A stretch of 64,000 bases of DNA from assembly GCA_022539475.1 (NCBI GenBank), contig VCMS01000117.1:222308-286307 (forward strand), read 5' to 3'. Each line of letters begins with the position of its first letter. Within the stretch, counting starts at the first letter, position 1. Made by a program: the position numbers and the translations under genes. The stretch comes from Gracilaria domingensis. Lineage: Eukaryota; Rhodophyta; Florideophyceae; Gracilariales; Gracilariaceae. Positions 39,766 through 51,243 of this stretch are shown in pieces. A model generated the notes under the pieces. That model was not told the DNA's origin. It ran no database searches and saw only the letters and a program-made list of their open reading frames with translations.

Positions 39766-41160
39766 GGTGTCTATTGAAGAGTAGTTTCCAGACAAGTGAA
39801 ACCGTAGCTCCACTGATACGAACTGCGATCACAGGTTGACGAACGAGGACGGTGGTTTTTTATTACATTTTGAGCCGTTATAGGGCTATAATCTCTGGAT
39901 AGGTCCTCTACTGAATTTGGTAACAGGTGGTTGTCCTGAAACTCTGACGAAAGCATAAAAGGTATGTATCTTTTCTTGCTTTCAATTCAGCCCTAAGTCA
40001 AATTCACGGCAGTTCCATGCCGAAAACAACGGTAGAAGGCCATACAGTTTTGATGGGTCAGTGGCTGTTGTAATCTGCACAAGGGTTTGTTTCGTAGAAA
40101 CTTTGTCGGATCACACCTTGTAGTTTAGATATGTTATTGTAAGGACATGTTCAACACATCATCCTAAAATTTGAATCTTAAGTTAAAGATTGGTTCATGT
40201 CTCTAAAGGCCTTTGCTTTCATCTTGGGGGTTTGTTCTAAAAGCATCTGTGCTTAAATCATAAAAAGTAAAGCTCAGTGTTCGCCAACATGCTGCGAATA
40301 TTCGCGAACATAATTTTCGTAGTTTAAGTTTGCAACGAACATAAGCTTTTTTGTTTAGCGAATTTAGCAATTTCATGCGAAAAAGAAGTGCAGAAACAAA
40401 ATTTATTACAAGAGTAGCTACTTATGAATGTCATCCTAATATAGTTGCAGCTGCAGAAGTTTAGTTTAGTTATTAAAGAGTACTTTTGTTGACGAATATT
40501 TGGTTTTTTGGCGAACATTCCGGAAACGAACTACTCCAAAAACATTTGTAATGTTACAAATTATATATGAACGTTTGCTATGAAAGAGATTAAGCATATC
40601 TACTCCTTATGTCGCAGAGTATATCGCAACGTACATTCGCATTAGGGTCTAGGAAAGTCTTATAGATTGGAGGATCGAACATTTTCTTCAAGTTTTTGAT
40701 CTCGTGCTAGAGAGGTATCTTTGTCAAAGACGTGGATCAAGTGTGCCCCAATTGGGCAATGTAGGCAATAGTGCTTTTAAATTTTTCTGTTCGTACATCC
40801 CCGTTTTCAAATGATTTTGTCGATACTATAGGTCCTTCCAAGAAAAAAAAGATAAACTTGGTGAACATTCGCGAACATTCGCGAATATCTGCGAACATAC
40901 TGAAAGATCTGGGACTTTATTCATTAGGAGTTGTGCAACGTATTTATTAACGCTCCCAATTAGCACTACCTGCATATATAGTCTATGTAAAAGCATGCCA
41001 AAGGAGGCAAATTAAGAATCTAACTTTTTTGTTTCTGCCTAGGACGATTTTGATACGAGGCGTTTACTCTGAATTTGTAGGACATCTACCAATGCCAAGA
41101 CTCTGATTCTCAAATTGGCAAACCCTCCCACCGAGGAAATGGATAGTTTCTTATACAGAC
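39766..41160. promoter_or_regulatory. Shared divergent control region with GCGAACAT repeats
   Basis: AT-rich with no gene. Iterated motifs based on GCGAACATTCGCGAA occur at 40279-40311 (GTTCGCCAACAT, GCGAATATTCGCGAACAT), about 40334-40342 (AACGAACAT), 40493-40520 (GACGAATATT, GGCGAACATT) and 40861-40900 (GTGAACATTCGCGAACATTCGCGAATATCTGCGAACAT in four consecutive units). Such arrays usually bind a dimeric protein; the partner gene product is a candidate. Confidence 0.5.
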
Positions 41161-42210
41161 ATGCGCCCTAAAACAAACACGAGTATGAAACATTTAAGCA
41201 TAATGCAGATTCGGGCATTTGAACGCTCTCTACATATGGAACTTCTTTGCCTGTTGAGTTGTTTGCACTTCCGTGCACTTGTAGAACAGTTCTTCATCAT
41301 GGCCGACCACCATATTCATGCTCTTAAACTTCATCTACTACGGGAGGCTTCTAATATTTTAGGCCAATCAGTCATGTCAATGAATGGAAATAGCGTAAGA
41401 AAATTTCGCTGTATCTTCGGAGTCTCAATCGAAGTTGTTCTTCGCATTTGGGTGCTTCTCAGAAACTCTTTACCAAATGGTACTGAGATGAAACACATTT
41501 TATGGGGACTTATGTTTATGAAGCTTTATAATACAGAGCACACAAATGCAGTGATATGTGGAGTTGACGAAAAAACATATAGAAAATGGACATATTTTAC
41601 CGTTCAGGCATTTTCAAATTTAAATATGGTGAGTTCACAAACCAAGTACATTTTTCACGTTTATCTTTCTAACAAAATTAAGATTAATTTTGCAAACCGT
41701 TTTTGTCCTACCCCTTTTGAAAACTGCTATATGAGTGTGGATGGAGTGGACTTTCCGATTTGTGAACCAAAACCGTTTAACAAAATTTGGTTTTCTCACA
41801 AATTTAAATCAGCAGGATTGCGATATGAAGTAGGATTGAGTTTATTCAAAGATGAGATATTATGGATTAATGGTCCGTACAGCTGTGGAAACCACCCTGA
41901 CAGCGAAATATTTAATTCCAATTTGAGGTTTTGTCTACTGCCAAACGAATGCATTTTAACGGACAATGGGTACAAACAAGTGAAATGCATTACTCCAGAG
42001 TCTGTTTCACCTATTTTCAAAGAGAAGCATCAAATATTTCGAGCCAGACACGAGAAGTTGTATGCTCGCTTTAAACAATTCTCAGCTTTGGAACAACGTT
42101 TTCGGCATCGTTTGTCAAAACATGGTCATATATTTTTTGCTGTAGCAAACATTATTCAGATCGCCTTTATGACGGATGAGACCTTAATGAATTTCAAACT
42201 ATCTACATGA
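41161..42210 (+). CDS. PIF/Harbinger-type DDE transposase (DDE_Tnp_4)
   Basis: Join(41161..41628, 41683..42210), 331 residues. The 54-nt intron (GTGAGTTC...ATTAAG) is in frame, and removing it joins NLNM to INFANRF, as in relatives; the unspliced frame is also open. Catalytic triad: Asp in MSVDGVDFPICEPKPF, Asp in ILTDNGYKQ, Glu in RARHEKLYARFKQF. The run WFSHKFKSAGLRYEVGLSL...GPYSCGNHPDSEIF is the signature of DDE superfamily endonuclease PF13359. The N-terminal 90 residues may include an upstream exon I cannot place. The frame is intact, so the enzyme could be active. It would cut and paste its own element, probably with the protein encoded at 38879. Confidence 0.82.
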   Translation: MRPKTNTSMKHLSIMQIRAFERSLHMELLCLLSCLHFRALVEQFFIMADHHIHALKLHLLREASNILGQSVMSMNGNSVRKFRCIFGVSIEVVLRIWVLLRNSLPNGTEMKHILWGLMFMKLYNTEHTNAVICGVDEKTYRKWTYFTVQAFSNLNMVSSQTKYIFHVYLSNKIKINFANRFCPTPFENCYMSVDGVDFPICEPKPFNKIWFSHKFKSAGLRYEVGLSLFKDEILWINGPYSCGNHPDSEIFNSNLRFCLLPNECILTDNGYKQVKCITPESVSPIFKEKHQIFRARHEKLYARFKQFSALEQRFRHRLSKHGHIFFAVANIIQIAFMTDETLMNFKLST

Positions 42211-43132
42211 AGAGAGACGTTCTATTGACTGGGATATTGCAAAGATGGAAAACAGTTGCATGCTTTAGTGCACAATTTTTTATTCTTATTTATAGTTTCA
42301 ATGGTATATTAATCGGTGATCTGTACCCTTCGCATAGATTTTTGCCTAAAAATCCAAATACACGTGTCAGCAAATGTTGCCTCTGGAAGGCATCAAGGTA
42401 CCCAGATTTTAGAGGTTTTTTTAGCGGGGTGCGATTTTAGGGGGTTTTGGGTGGGTACAGATTTGAAAAAGAACCCTGATTTTAGGGGCTTTTGCAGGGG
42501 TAGGGATTTTGTTTCATATTAGGGTTATAAGGTGGGTACAGGTTTCACTTAATGAAGAAATAAACTACATGCTTTTTAACGTTTCCGTTTTCATATGTGA
42601 TCTGTAGAATTTGCACCGCTTTTATTTTTTCTGTGAACCTTAGAAAAACACACCTAAGCAATTCTCTATTTATTCGACAAGTCTAGTATTCAATGTTTTA
42701 AATGAGGGCACTATGTTTTGCTTGTCAGATATCTTTTGGTGAATGAAGCCTGTTTATTTTGTAACGGATCCATTTTCATTGAGAAAACAATATCGATTAG
42801 TCAGCTGCGTCAGTAGACTCAAAATGAAACAATGCCTCTTGAATAAAACTTGTGTGCAGATGGATATATGTACATAATGATAATTTATTATACATTTATA
42901 TTCAAATATGTATTATGTAAATGCAGTCATTCCCGCAAGCTCCTGTGATGCTAGGAAAGGTAACCCTCGAGAAGTAATTAAGGACTGAGCTATTCTATTT
43001 TCTGTCCTTGGTGTTATTCGATCTTCGCGGACTGTACCTTACACCACACACTGTTTGCCCAGAGGTGGTTCCAGTGACGACACAGTATCAACACTTACTA
43101 CCGACTAGATCATTCTTGATGCAGGTTCTGTA
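42211..43132. other. Right flank of the Harbinger-like element
   Basis: AT-rich with no gene. A G-rich stretch at about 42400-42540 has three GATTTTAG units and two GGTGGGTACAG units. No terminal repeat was found. Confidence 0.4.
42400..42540 (+). repeat. G-rich degenerate repeat
   Basis: GATTTTAG(A/G)GG occurs near 42405, 42433 and 42479 and GGTGGGTACAG near 42450 and 42531, with runs of four to five Gs. It is embedded in AT-rich sequence. It could be a subterminal repeat of the neighbouring element or form G-quadruplexes. Confidence 0.45.
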
Positions 43133-43345
43133 GGATTTCGAGGCACGAAGAAGAAGATTTATTTTGAACGGGAGTGAGTGGATTGGAGATCTGAAGAGCG
43201 CAGGCAGCGCTCGTGTTATACAACTAGCGTTTTTGGTGATCGTCATGGCTGGCGATCTCCATCGCCGTCGCTGCGCTGCAGAACCTCCTCTCGCGATGCA
43301 AGGTTCTGCGGTACCCTTTATGGATTTAGTTTCAACTCCCTCGTC
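43133..43345 (+). repeat. Dispersed repeat R, copy 1
   Basis: About 210 bp matching 45259-45478 at roughly 85-90% by eye, from GAGGCACGAAGAAG through CTTTATGGATTTAGTTTC. A shorter match lies near 18311. Family unknown. Confidence 0.7.
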
Positions 43346-45118
43346 GCAGCCGAGTTTCACCTCCCTCGTCGCCGCGACCTCTCGATCCCGCAGCCGAATC
43401 GACTGCACTCCGTTGGCGTCACCGAGACTACGCCAGCCCGATCGCGCCGCCGCCACTACCCCGATTGCGCTACAATTGCACCCCGATCGTGCCACCGCCA
43501 ACACCCCACTCCAACCCTTTCCCCTCCGCCACCGGTGCCATTTCCTCTGGTTTTGATCGCGCTCTAATCTCCGTTGTATCTACTTTGTTTTGTTCTGATC
43601 CCACTCCCACAGGAGCGGTCCACACATGCCCCCCGCGTCAATCCGACCCCACATCCGCCGTGGCCGTGCTCCTTGTTCTACATCGCTCTCCCACCCATGC
43701 CGTGGCCATGTTTTTGACTTGGATCGCGGTCTAAACTACACGGGTTTGAGATGTTCTCGGCTGTCGTGCAATCATTCATGCTGTCGCACCTTTATGGCGC
43801 CGTCATGCTGCAGGCAATGGAGTTGTCTCGCATTCCGTTGCCTCGTCCGTCGCGCGACCGCCGCTGCATACTTCGTTGACGCTGCCGCCGCTACCGCCAC
43901 TTTTTAGGAGAATTTGCACCGGATGGGTCGCACCAATTGGCAAGCCGTTTTTGGCGCTGCGTCTTGCTCGCCAAGCGTACTCTTTGACGCATGCAGCACG
44001 ATACTCAGCAAGCTCGCCTTCGTGCACTTCGTGCTGGAGTTCCAGGAACATGCCGCCGCAATCCCGCTCGTCGCCGTCACCTCCGTCGCCATTACGAGGA
44101 AAGCCTGTTTTGTTGTACGCCTTGGATTCTTGCTATCGCCGTTGCCGCCATTAGCGTGCCGTTTGTTGCTGCATATTCTGACGCCGTTGCCACAGTCTCT
44201 GTCTTCTCGCGTCTCCGTATGCCGACGCCGCCGCCTCGCTCGCTGTTTACGCCCGTCTACAATGCGCTGGTGCGCAATATCGCTGGACTGGGCCCCACGG
44301 CTCTGCGCCGTCTGCTGCGTGCCTAGTGTCATTTGGCCCGGTACATGGCGACATCTACCGCCGCCGCTGTGGCTATATCTCCCATCGCTCACCACCCCCA
44401 TCCTCACTAAGGCCGATTCGACTGAAATAGGCACCAGCCCTACCTCCTTTCCACTCATCGTGACCTCCGATAGCAGGGCCGCCCCCACCAGTCTTCGACT
44501 TCTGAGCTCCGCTTCCCGCCCTCGCTCCACTTCCCCCCTCTCTCCCCAAAACCGTCATTCACCAGCTCTGCTTTCTTCCGCATCGGTATCCCCTCTCCAC
44601 AATCGCAGCAAGGCGTCATGCTGCACACCTTCTCTTCTGGTGGGATCGCTCCCGTGTGTCTCGCGCGCTATTCGCTTGAATGAATCTATCGCGCTCTACT
44701 GCCATCATCTAAAGCAGTTCTGATGTTTATCCGTCGCAGCTTGTGTGTGGCGCAGAAACATATTATCTTTCTCACACGCTCTCACTCTGTTCGTCATCTT
44801 TATTCCTACGTTCTGTACTAACGTTCTAACTGTAATATCTTCAGTGGCGCTCTAGCATGTTAATGCGAATAATTGCGAAAGAGACATCCGTTCTCGAAGC
44901 CAATCAGGCAACCCATACCTTTTCCTCTAGTGGTCGGCTCTTTTTTTGCCTACAAGGTTTTTTGAGCACTACAGAGTTTTAACGGTAGGATGCGATTGTA
45001 TCGTGCGGAGTTATGACGGGTTTCCTCCGTTTTGTTTAGCAAAAGTCGTTTGTATGCCTCACGACGTGCCCTAGAGCGGCACCTTTTCTCTTGGAACTGT
45101 GCTTGTGTAGTGGGAGCA
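43346..45118. other. C-rich region between repeat copies, no supported gene
   Basis: Overlapping frames on both strands (the largest 43914-44723, plus strand) are Pro/Ser/Arg/Cys-rich, with no motif and the look of low-complexity C-rich DNA (many CCGCCGC and CGCC units). I do not call a gene. Confidence 0.45.
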
Positions 45119-45254
45119 GTGGCGTCCCCATGGGACTCACTGAACACGTCCGTTCCTGGCGGACGGTGTAGCAGAACCTTATGGGCAAGTGCCTGTTCTG
45201 TGTCTCCGAACTACCCAAACCTTAAGGATCTACCAGAGAGCGAAACGAGAGTAA
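45119..45254 (+). repeat. Repeat S, copy 1
   Basis: About 135 bp matching 45508-45645 from CCCC-TGGGACTCACTGAAC through GAGAGCGAAACGAGAGT-x-x-TCAATAA. Both copies keep an open frame with the shared peptide CSVSPNYPN(L/I)KDL, so it may derive from a coding or LTR sequence. Confidence 0.65.
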
Positions 45255-45258
45255 TCAA

Positions 45259-45478
45259 TAATAGAATTTTGAGGCACGAAGAAGATGATTTAGTTTGAAC
45301 GGAAGTGAGTGGATTGGAGATCTAAAGAGCGCCGGCAGCGCTCGTGGTATACAACCAGCGTTTTTGGTGATCATTATGGCCTGCGATCGCCATCGCCGTT
45401 GCTGCGCCGCAGAACCTGCGTTGTTCTCCTCTCGCGATTCACGGTTCTGCGGTGCCCTTTATGGATTTAGTTTCCCCT
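45259..45478 (+). repeat. Dispersed repeat R, copy 2
   Basis: Second copy of the repeat at 43133-43345, with small indels (an insertion CGTTGTTC around 45419). It lies directly between the two S copies. Confidence 0.7.
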
Positions 45479-45507
45479 TCCCTCCCACCCCGTAGATCAT
45501 TGTCGTC

Positions 45508-45645
45508 CCCCTGGGACTCACTGAACGCCTCCGGTCCTGCTGGATGGTGTAGCAGAACCTTATGGGCAATTTTCTGTTCTGTGTCTCCCAACTACCCAAA
45601 CATTAAAGATCTACAAGAGAGCGAAACGAGAGTGGTCAATAAAAG
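45508..45645 (+). repeat. Repeat S, copy 2
   Basis: Matches 45119-45254. The frame continues beyond the repeat to 45733 (SYDDLEDANCISTSLESDPKASVKVH), which looks coding-like but is unrecognised. Confidence 0.65.
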
Positions 45646-45733
45646 TGGTTGCTCATATGACGATTTGGAGGATGCAAACTGTATATCTACATCTCTGGAG
45701 TCAGATCCAAAAGCATCAGTGAAAGTACATTAA

Positions 45734-47121
45734 CCCAGCTGGAAAGGTTATCTCCGTTTTCTATTTTCCGCAAAATCTTACTAAGTTTGACTACTTCATG
45801 CGGATGTTTTCAACTTCTCATTTTATTATTATTTAATATAGTATGCCCAGTCGGCAAAGGCTTTATCTCACCCGATAGTGACGTCATGCAATCTCTGAGC
45901 ACGTTTTTCTACTTCAATACGTAGGACGTGTCGGTGCGCATAAGGCAAAAGCTAATTAGTGTGTTTCTGTTAATTTAGAATTAATATTTACTAGGTAGTG
46001 TACATGTGTTGCAGGAGAAGTGCACCACAAAGGGACTTCCCGGTGGCCCACGTAACGCTAGGCACTTGAGAGCCAGAGGATCGCCCATGGGTGTATGAAA
46101 TTTCCGAGACGCCGACTTTCCACGCTAAAGGGTAACAACAAGCATCAACTAGACTAAAGTGATACCAGTTTAGTCCAACAGTCACAAATTTGTACATTTA
46201 GTCGTCTTTCTACTACCTTTTCTTACCACGAAGGTATTACGTGTTTTTTGCACACCATTGCGGACGTATTTAGCATTTGGTTACCGCGCACAATAGGGAA
46301 CGGTGAATGCTGCCGACCTATTAGGTGTCACGTGTTTTCAACTCTGCAGAGTTAAGGTCACACGGCGCGTTTCGCTGACAGCTCGCACTCATCGGGTATA
46401 TCACATATGTTGGTCTCCTGACTTAGAATTTGTGGATTGATAAGTAGTTTAGGAAACGGGGGATCTGGAAGTCACGAGATATCCGAATGGTTGGGTTCCG
46501 TTGCCGAAGCAATTCACTTCGACACCAATTACATAACAATAGAGATTTGGGCCGCGCGTTACCCAAAAGGGCGCCGAGCGCTCCATAAAGTGGTCAACCC
46601 GTACGGTGTCCAGTGTTCTATCAGGTTTCGGATAACCCGGAGGACCTGATTCGGAAGGAACGCCCAACTAACGGGAAAAAAGTTGACCGAGAGGCTGGGG
46701 GCCCCTCGACCATTCCCCGGGCTGACCAAGTGAACACAGGAGCTGGCGATGCTGTGGCGGAGCCCGCTCCCGCAACAATCCCAGTGGTAGACCAAGTAGA
46801 GGTGCTAGTCGGTCTGCGACTGGACCTGGACGCGGTCACACGAGTGGTAGTTGGTTGATCTTCCCAGGAGGTCCTCGAAAAGGTACCCGTGGTGGCGTGA
46901 CATTACTTAGAGAACGAGGTAGGCGGACATATTGACCGATTGGTCATGCTGTCTTTGCAGCAGAGGGGAGCTACTCTTCAGCCCGAGATGGTGTCTCAGG
47001 TCGCGCTCATGAAGCACGCTGCCCCCCCCCCTCCCCCCCTGCAACACCTGCAGCTAAACCACATGGTAATCTCCATTCCAAGCTATCTACACAACCAAGT
47101 GGTGGAGGATTTATCGACCGC
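45734..47121. other. Upstream of the gag relic, no supported gene
   Basis: Mixed sequence. A frame at 46613-46858 (DQVNTGAGDAVAEPAPATIPVVDQVEV) may be the distal N-terminus of the broken gag that follows, but its frame differs and I cannot show continuity. Confidence 0.35.
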
Positions 47122-48811
47122 ATGGGGAAGTGGGCAGAGCCTCCGGGGATGGAGGGCCCGAGGTACGTGTACCTTCCCCAACCCACTGGTCTAGCTCCGT
47201 CAGTAAAAGATGGTGGAGACCCTGATGGAGTTTCGTCGAGCTCAGAATACGAGCGTCGACATAAACCAAATGGTAAGAATAAAAAGACCAAACGGGGAAG
47301 GAGAAAGATTCGCCATTCGGACTCGGACTTCTCTTCCTCGGACACCGATTCGGATTCGTAAGGAGACGACGACCGTAAAGGTTCACGATGCAAGAAGAAG
47401 GACTCTCGCCTGAAGAAAGGGGAGAATTCTTCTAAGGGTAAAACCAAAAGGTATAATGATTCGGACTCGACTTCCGACGAAGAGACTGACCTAGAGGTGC
47501 TTACACCGCTTAATGATTTATTCACTAAAGCGGTTGATTATCGTAGCTATAGGCTGGAAAACAGACAGGCTGAGTATACCAGAGAGGTAGCTCAGAAGAT
47601 AATGAAGCATCATAGGAAGCTTCGTTTCCAACTGGGTGAGACTCGCTTTAGCGGAGATGACCCTATCGCGATCATTAATTTCCTTCAAAAATTCAAGATC
47701 TCATGTGACCAGAAGGGATTTTCAGAGGCAGCGGCCATGTGGTGGTTTCAATTCTCCCTAACCGGTCAGGCTGGAGCTTTGCTCCACAGCCGCCTCCAAG
47801 GAAATATTATGGCGGTGGACGAAGACGAAAGGGAAATGTTGACAACGTATCCACAAGTGGTCAACTTCCTGCTAGAAACCTATGCGACCGATGAGGTAAT
47901 TCAAGAAGCGTACGCTGAGGTACTCGCGTACCACCAGCGCGCGGGACAAACCGAATTGCAGTTTGCTAGCTCCCTATGGGCGTTAGCCTCCCGCTGTGGA
48001 AGTTTGTTTGCCACCAAAAGGTTGAAATCCATGTATACCGACAATGTGACGAATTCTATCCGGTCGCAGGTCCGTAACTACGTAGCTAATAGCCGTACGG
48101 TCGACTGCTACGCACGAGCCCGCCATGCGCAGGGACTAGGCGATATCGTTCGGTCGGCTCCCGTGAAGGACTCCGTGCCACTTGGCAAACTACCGAAGGA
48201 AAAGGGGAAAACCATGCGGTCAGTTTTCGACGTAGAGGAAGAAGAGACCACTACGGATGAGGCGTCCACACAATACCCCTCTCAAGGTCATCCTGTTCAC
48301 TTGGTGCATGCACAGCCGACGACACCATCGTACGGTAAAAACTCGTGGTTTAGCTCATGATCCAGAGAGCCACTCTCGAGGCAAACCTCGGCTGAGCCAT
48401 CACAGCTACCCGTCCCGGTCAGCCCGGTCCTCGCGGTACCTTTCAACCAATATGGAGGGAACGGACCACCCCCACAGGGGTGGGGCACCTACCGGAGGTC
48501 GTCCCCCACCGTGCGCGTCGTCGCTCGCGATGAAGGACCCCACAACTGGTAATCTTCTCTGTTGGTTCTGCTCGTCACCCCACCACTTTGCCACAGCGTG
48601 CCCAAACGTGGTTCCGCAAAACAGGAATGCGCTCCTCACCGCTCGCCATCAGAACCACCAGCATATATTTGGACCCACGGCGCGTAGCGGAGTCACGGAA
48701 CACGCAAATGTGCGCCCCCATGCCTCCATACCTCATCAGGTATACATCGTCACGGAGCAGGACCAAATGGATCCCGCCCCGCAGACGGAAAACGCCAAAC
48801 AGTTGGGATAG
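47122..48811 (+). pseudogene. LTR-retrotransposon gag, frameshifted and truncated
   Basis: A Ser/Asp/Lys-rich leader (47122 on) reads through an in-frame TAA (47359-47361) into an uninterrupted gag core 47497-48360: TRFSGDDPIAIINFLQKFKISCDQKGFSEAAAMWW, VVNFLLETYATDEVIQEAYAEV, TELQFASSLWALASRCGS, and an IRSQVRNYV helix. This is the retrotransposon gag pattern known from LTR elements of many protists and fungi. One frame over (48257-48811) follows a single CCHC knuckle CWFCSSPHHFATAC. Protease, reverse transcriptase and integrase are absent; sequence of different character begins at about 48950. A possible continuation in another frame (48812-48950: PIKKSFREPSGTSMDAYPLVTG) may be the start of a protease region. 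Confidence 0.75.
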
Positions 48812-48959
48812 AGGCCATCCCCTACTATCCGATCAAAAAAAGCTTTCGAGAACCAAGTGGTACAAGTATGGACGCTTATCCATTGGTTACAGGGGAGGAG
48901 AGCCTCACGGATGGCACCGACCTGACATGCTTCCTCAGGCATAGTACCCTGTAGAACAT

Positions 48960-49320
48960 ATGCATGGACCATTCGTGGCCGGCATATGGCCGTAATACAG
49001 GCCAAATATTGCATACTTTCGGCAATCAAATGTCGGCAAAATATGGCCGACATGATGGCGTTTATTAGAGGACGAGATGTGGCCGTATTCGGATGTACCG
49101 GAGGATAGCATGAGATGGCCGCGGACATAGCCGTAGATTTCCATACTTGTGGACCTTGAAGGACCTTTAGACGGCCGAAATGGGACTTTCAGCATTGTTT
49201 TCAACTTTCAAAAACGCGGCTGATAGAGAGCAATGAGTAGACCGTCTTGTACGCAGTATATGTACTAGATGTGTGCTTCCATATGTAACCCAATATGGCC
49301 CCCATTGGACCCGTGTGAGA
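48960..49320. repeat. TGGCC-rich array, left copy
   Basis: Eight GGCC cores, mostly in ATGGCCG context, within about 350 bp (for example GCATATGGCCGTAAT, AATATGGCCGACAT, GATGTGGCCGTATT, GAGATGGCCGCGG). A matching array lies at 51280-51480. It follows the dead copy of the duplicated gene by about 0.6-0.9 kb. Confidence 0.6.
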
Positions 49321-49906
49321 CGCAATAGACGACGATAACATTTCCAGGAAGTGTCCGTACAGAGAATGGTTTCAAATACGGATACGATGTGTGCTACAAA
49401 TGTTAAGAAAATGATGTCAACATGGGACCCAGTAGAGACGCCCAAAAGGCGTTCAACACAAGCCCAAGACGAGAAAAGTTTGATAGCGAATTGTAGATCG
49501 CATATGACTATATAAAGGTCATATACATGTCTTGTATAGATCATAATGAGTCTCGTGTTTGTAACCGATAAGTACCCAAATATGTCTTTATGAGCAAACA
49601 TTGTGTACATAAGTAAAACTCCGATAAATACCACGTGCAACGTTTTCTGTCAATAAGGCATGAAGAACATGAATTCATAACTTATGGTTGGCCTGGCAGA
49701 TTGCAATTTCAAGGAACGACGTCTGTGCCGATGGTATCTAGTGAGAGAGATGAAGAAAGAGAACATAAAGATAAGTTAGAAAGTGCTAAAAGTATTCAAT
49801 GAAGCGAGAAAGACGTACTCTTACCCACGTCTATTGTAATGTGCGGATGACCTTGTCCGCTGATGGCCTTTTCGCTGACCAGCTAAAAACTGGAGCAGTA
49901 CTGAGT
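49321..49906. other. Downstream flank of the dead duplicated gene
   Basis: AT-rich with no gene. The short string TATACATGTCTT near 49523 recurs near 51695 in the same relative place downstream of the intact copy. Confidence 0.4.
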
Positions 49907-51243
49907 TCAAACTTCGCTCTCTCCCGAGGAGCTTTCATTCTCCTCAGAAGGCGGGGCTCGCAAGATGAGAGCCTTCCTGGACATTCGGCGACGCTCCTTG
50001 GACAAACGAGGAATTTCACCTCTTTCATCGCTTTGAACATCATCAAGCTGAGGGAGACCTCGCTGCTTCTTTGCTGGTCGAGGTTGACGGAACTTCTTAC
50101 GGGTTTGCTTCCTACCAGTGTTCCTACCAGAAACTGCTCTCTCCTCTCGCGGGGCTGGACGACGTTTATCTGCATCACGAACCGGTATAGTATCTTCATG
50201 GCGGACGTTGACGACAGATCGAGATGTGTCCGCGTCAATTTCACACTCCGAATCTGACTGCCTCGTAAGATATGAACGAGAAGTATTCTTTATCGAATTC
50301 GTTACCTCAACATTTTGGTGATAACTCGGGGCTTGATGGCCATTCTCTCCTAGTCTACCTTCATCATCGAGTTGTGCTCGTGCATTGTGGGTGTCTGCAT
50401 CATCCGCAGTATTAGCGCTTGTCTACCTCCTTCAGTGCTGCTTTGAATATTAGCTTCACGCACATTCTCTCCTTCAGGCTCTGCACCAGCTCCGCTACCG
50501 TTGTGCCCTTCCCAACTTCCATTACAATCTTCTCTCTGTGAAGCATGTCCCCCATGTGTCGGTGCTTCATTCGGGTTCGAAGAAAGGCTTCGATTAGAAC
50601 GCTTCTTTTCTTCTGAGACTGCCTTCTTGTCACACTGGAGAGCTTCTTTGACAAAATCAGTAATTACCCAATGGTTCTGAGCAGCATCAAGTAGAGGAAA
50701 TGTGCGTACGATACTTTTCTTCATCTGCCATAGTTGATACGGAAGATCTCGTCGAACAGAACTGAACGTATGCTTACCACGAGTGATGCCTACATGCTGG
50801 TACATGAACTGACGCACAGCATCCTTGACCGAGTTCGCTAGCTGCGGGTATACCGGGAAGTCATCGTCGAATTGAGGGCTGCGGCCCAAAGCTTCTTGGT
50901 AGAGTCGGTTGAACACAACTCTTGCGGACACCAAGGCGCCTGTTAGGCACCCCGGACGGTCTTTCGGTCTGAATTTGCGCTAGAGAGATGCATTTGGAAT
51001 TCTCACAGAGATCGGAGGATGTGACGTCTCTGCGCCACTCACATGAAACCCAATGGTTTGCTTCAAACGCCGACGCTCATCAGCATGTGATGGGGGAGCA
51101 TTCGAAGTGTACCTCACGGATGCATGAGGGTTGGATTCATTACCGTGCGCCTGCGGGTTCGGGTTCGAGGCATTTCTCTGATAATCAGAGTGTACCGCAG
51201 CAGCACTATCCGCTGTGACGTTCGGTTGCGTTCGGGAGACCAT
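49907..51243 (-). pseudogene. Dead tandem copy of the unrecognised gene at 52238
   Basis: ATG at 51243 (MVSRTQPNVTADS, compare MGSRTLKNVTADS in the intact copy). The frame reaches TAG at 50980-50982 and continues unchanged into the conserved core: DRPGCLTGALVSARVVFNRLYQE, DDDFPVYPQLANSVKDAVRQFMYQH, RGKHTFSSVRRDL, TFPLLDAAQNHWVITDFVKEALQ. A frameshift near 50420 is followed by the basic C-terminal tail (GRNTGRKQTRKKFRQPRPAKKQR), which ends in TGA at 49907-49909. So one nonsense codon and one frameshift separate it from a full-length copy of about 440 residues. Confidence 0.75.

Noticed and set aside
43914-44723. 269-residue plus-strand frame
   Set aside because: Composition follows C-rich DNA, long frames exist on both strands, no motif or conserved pattern.
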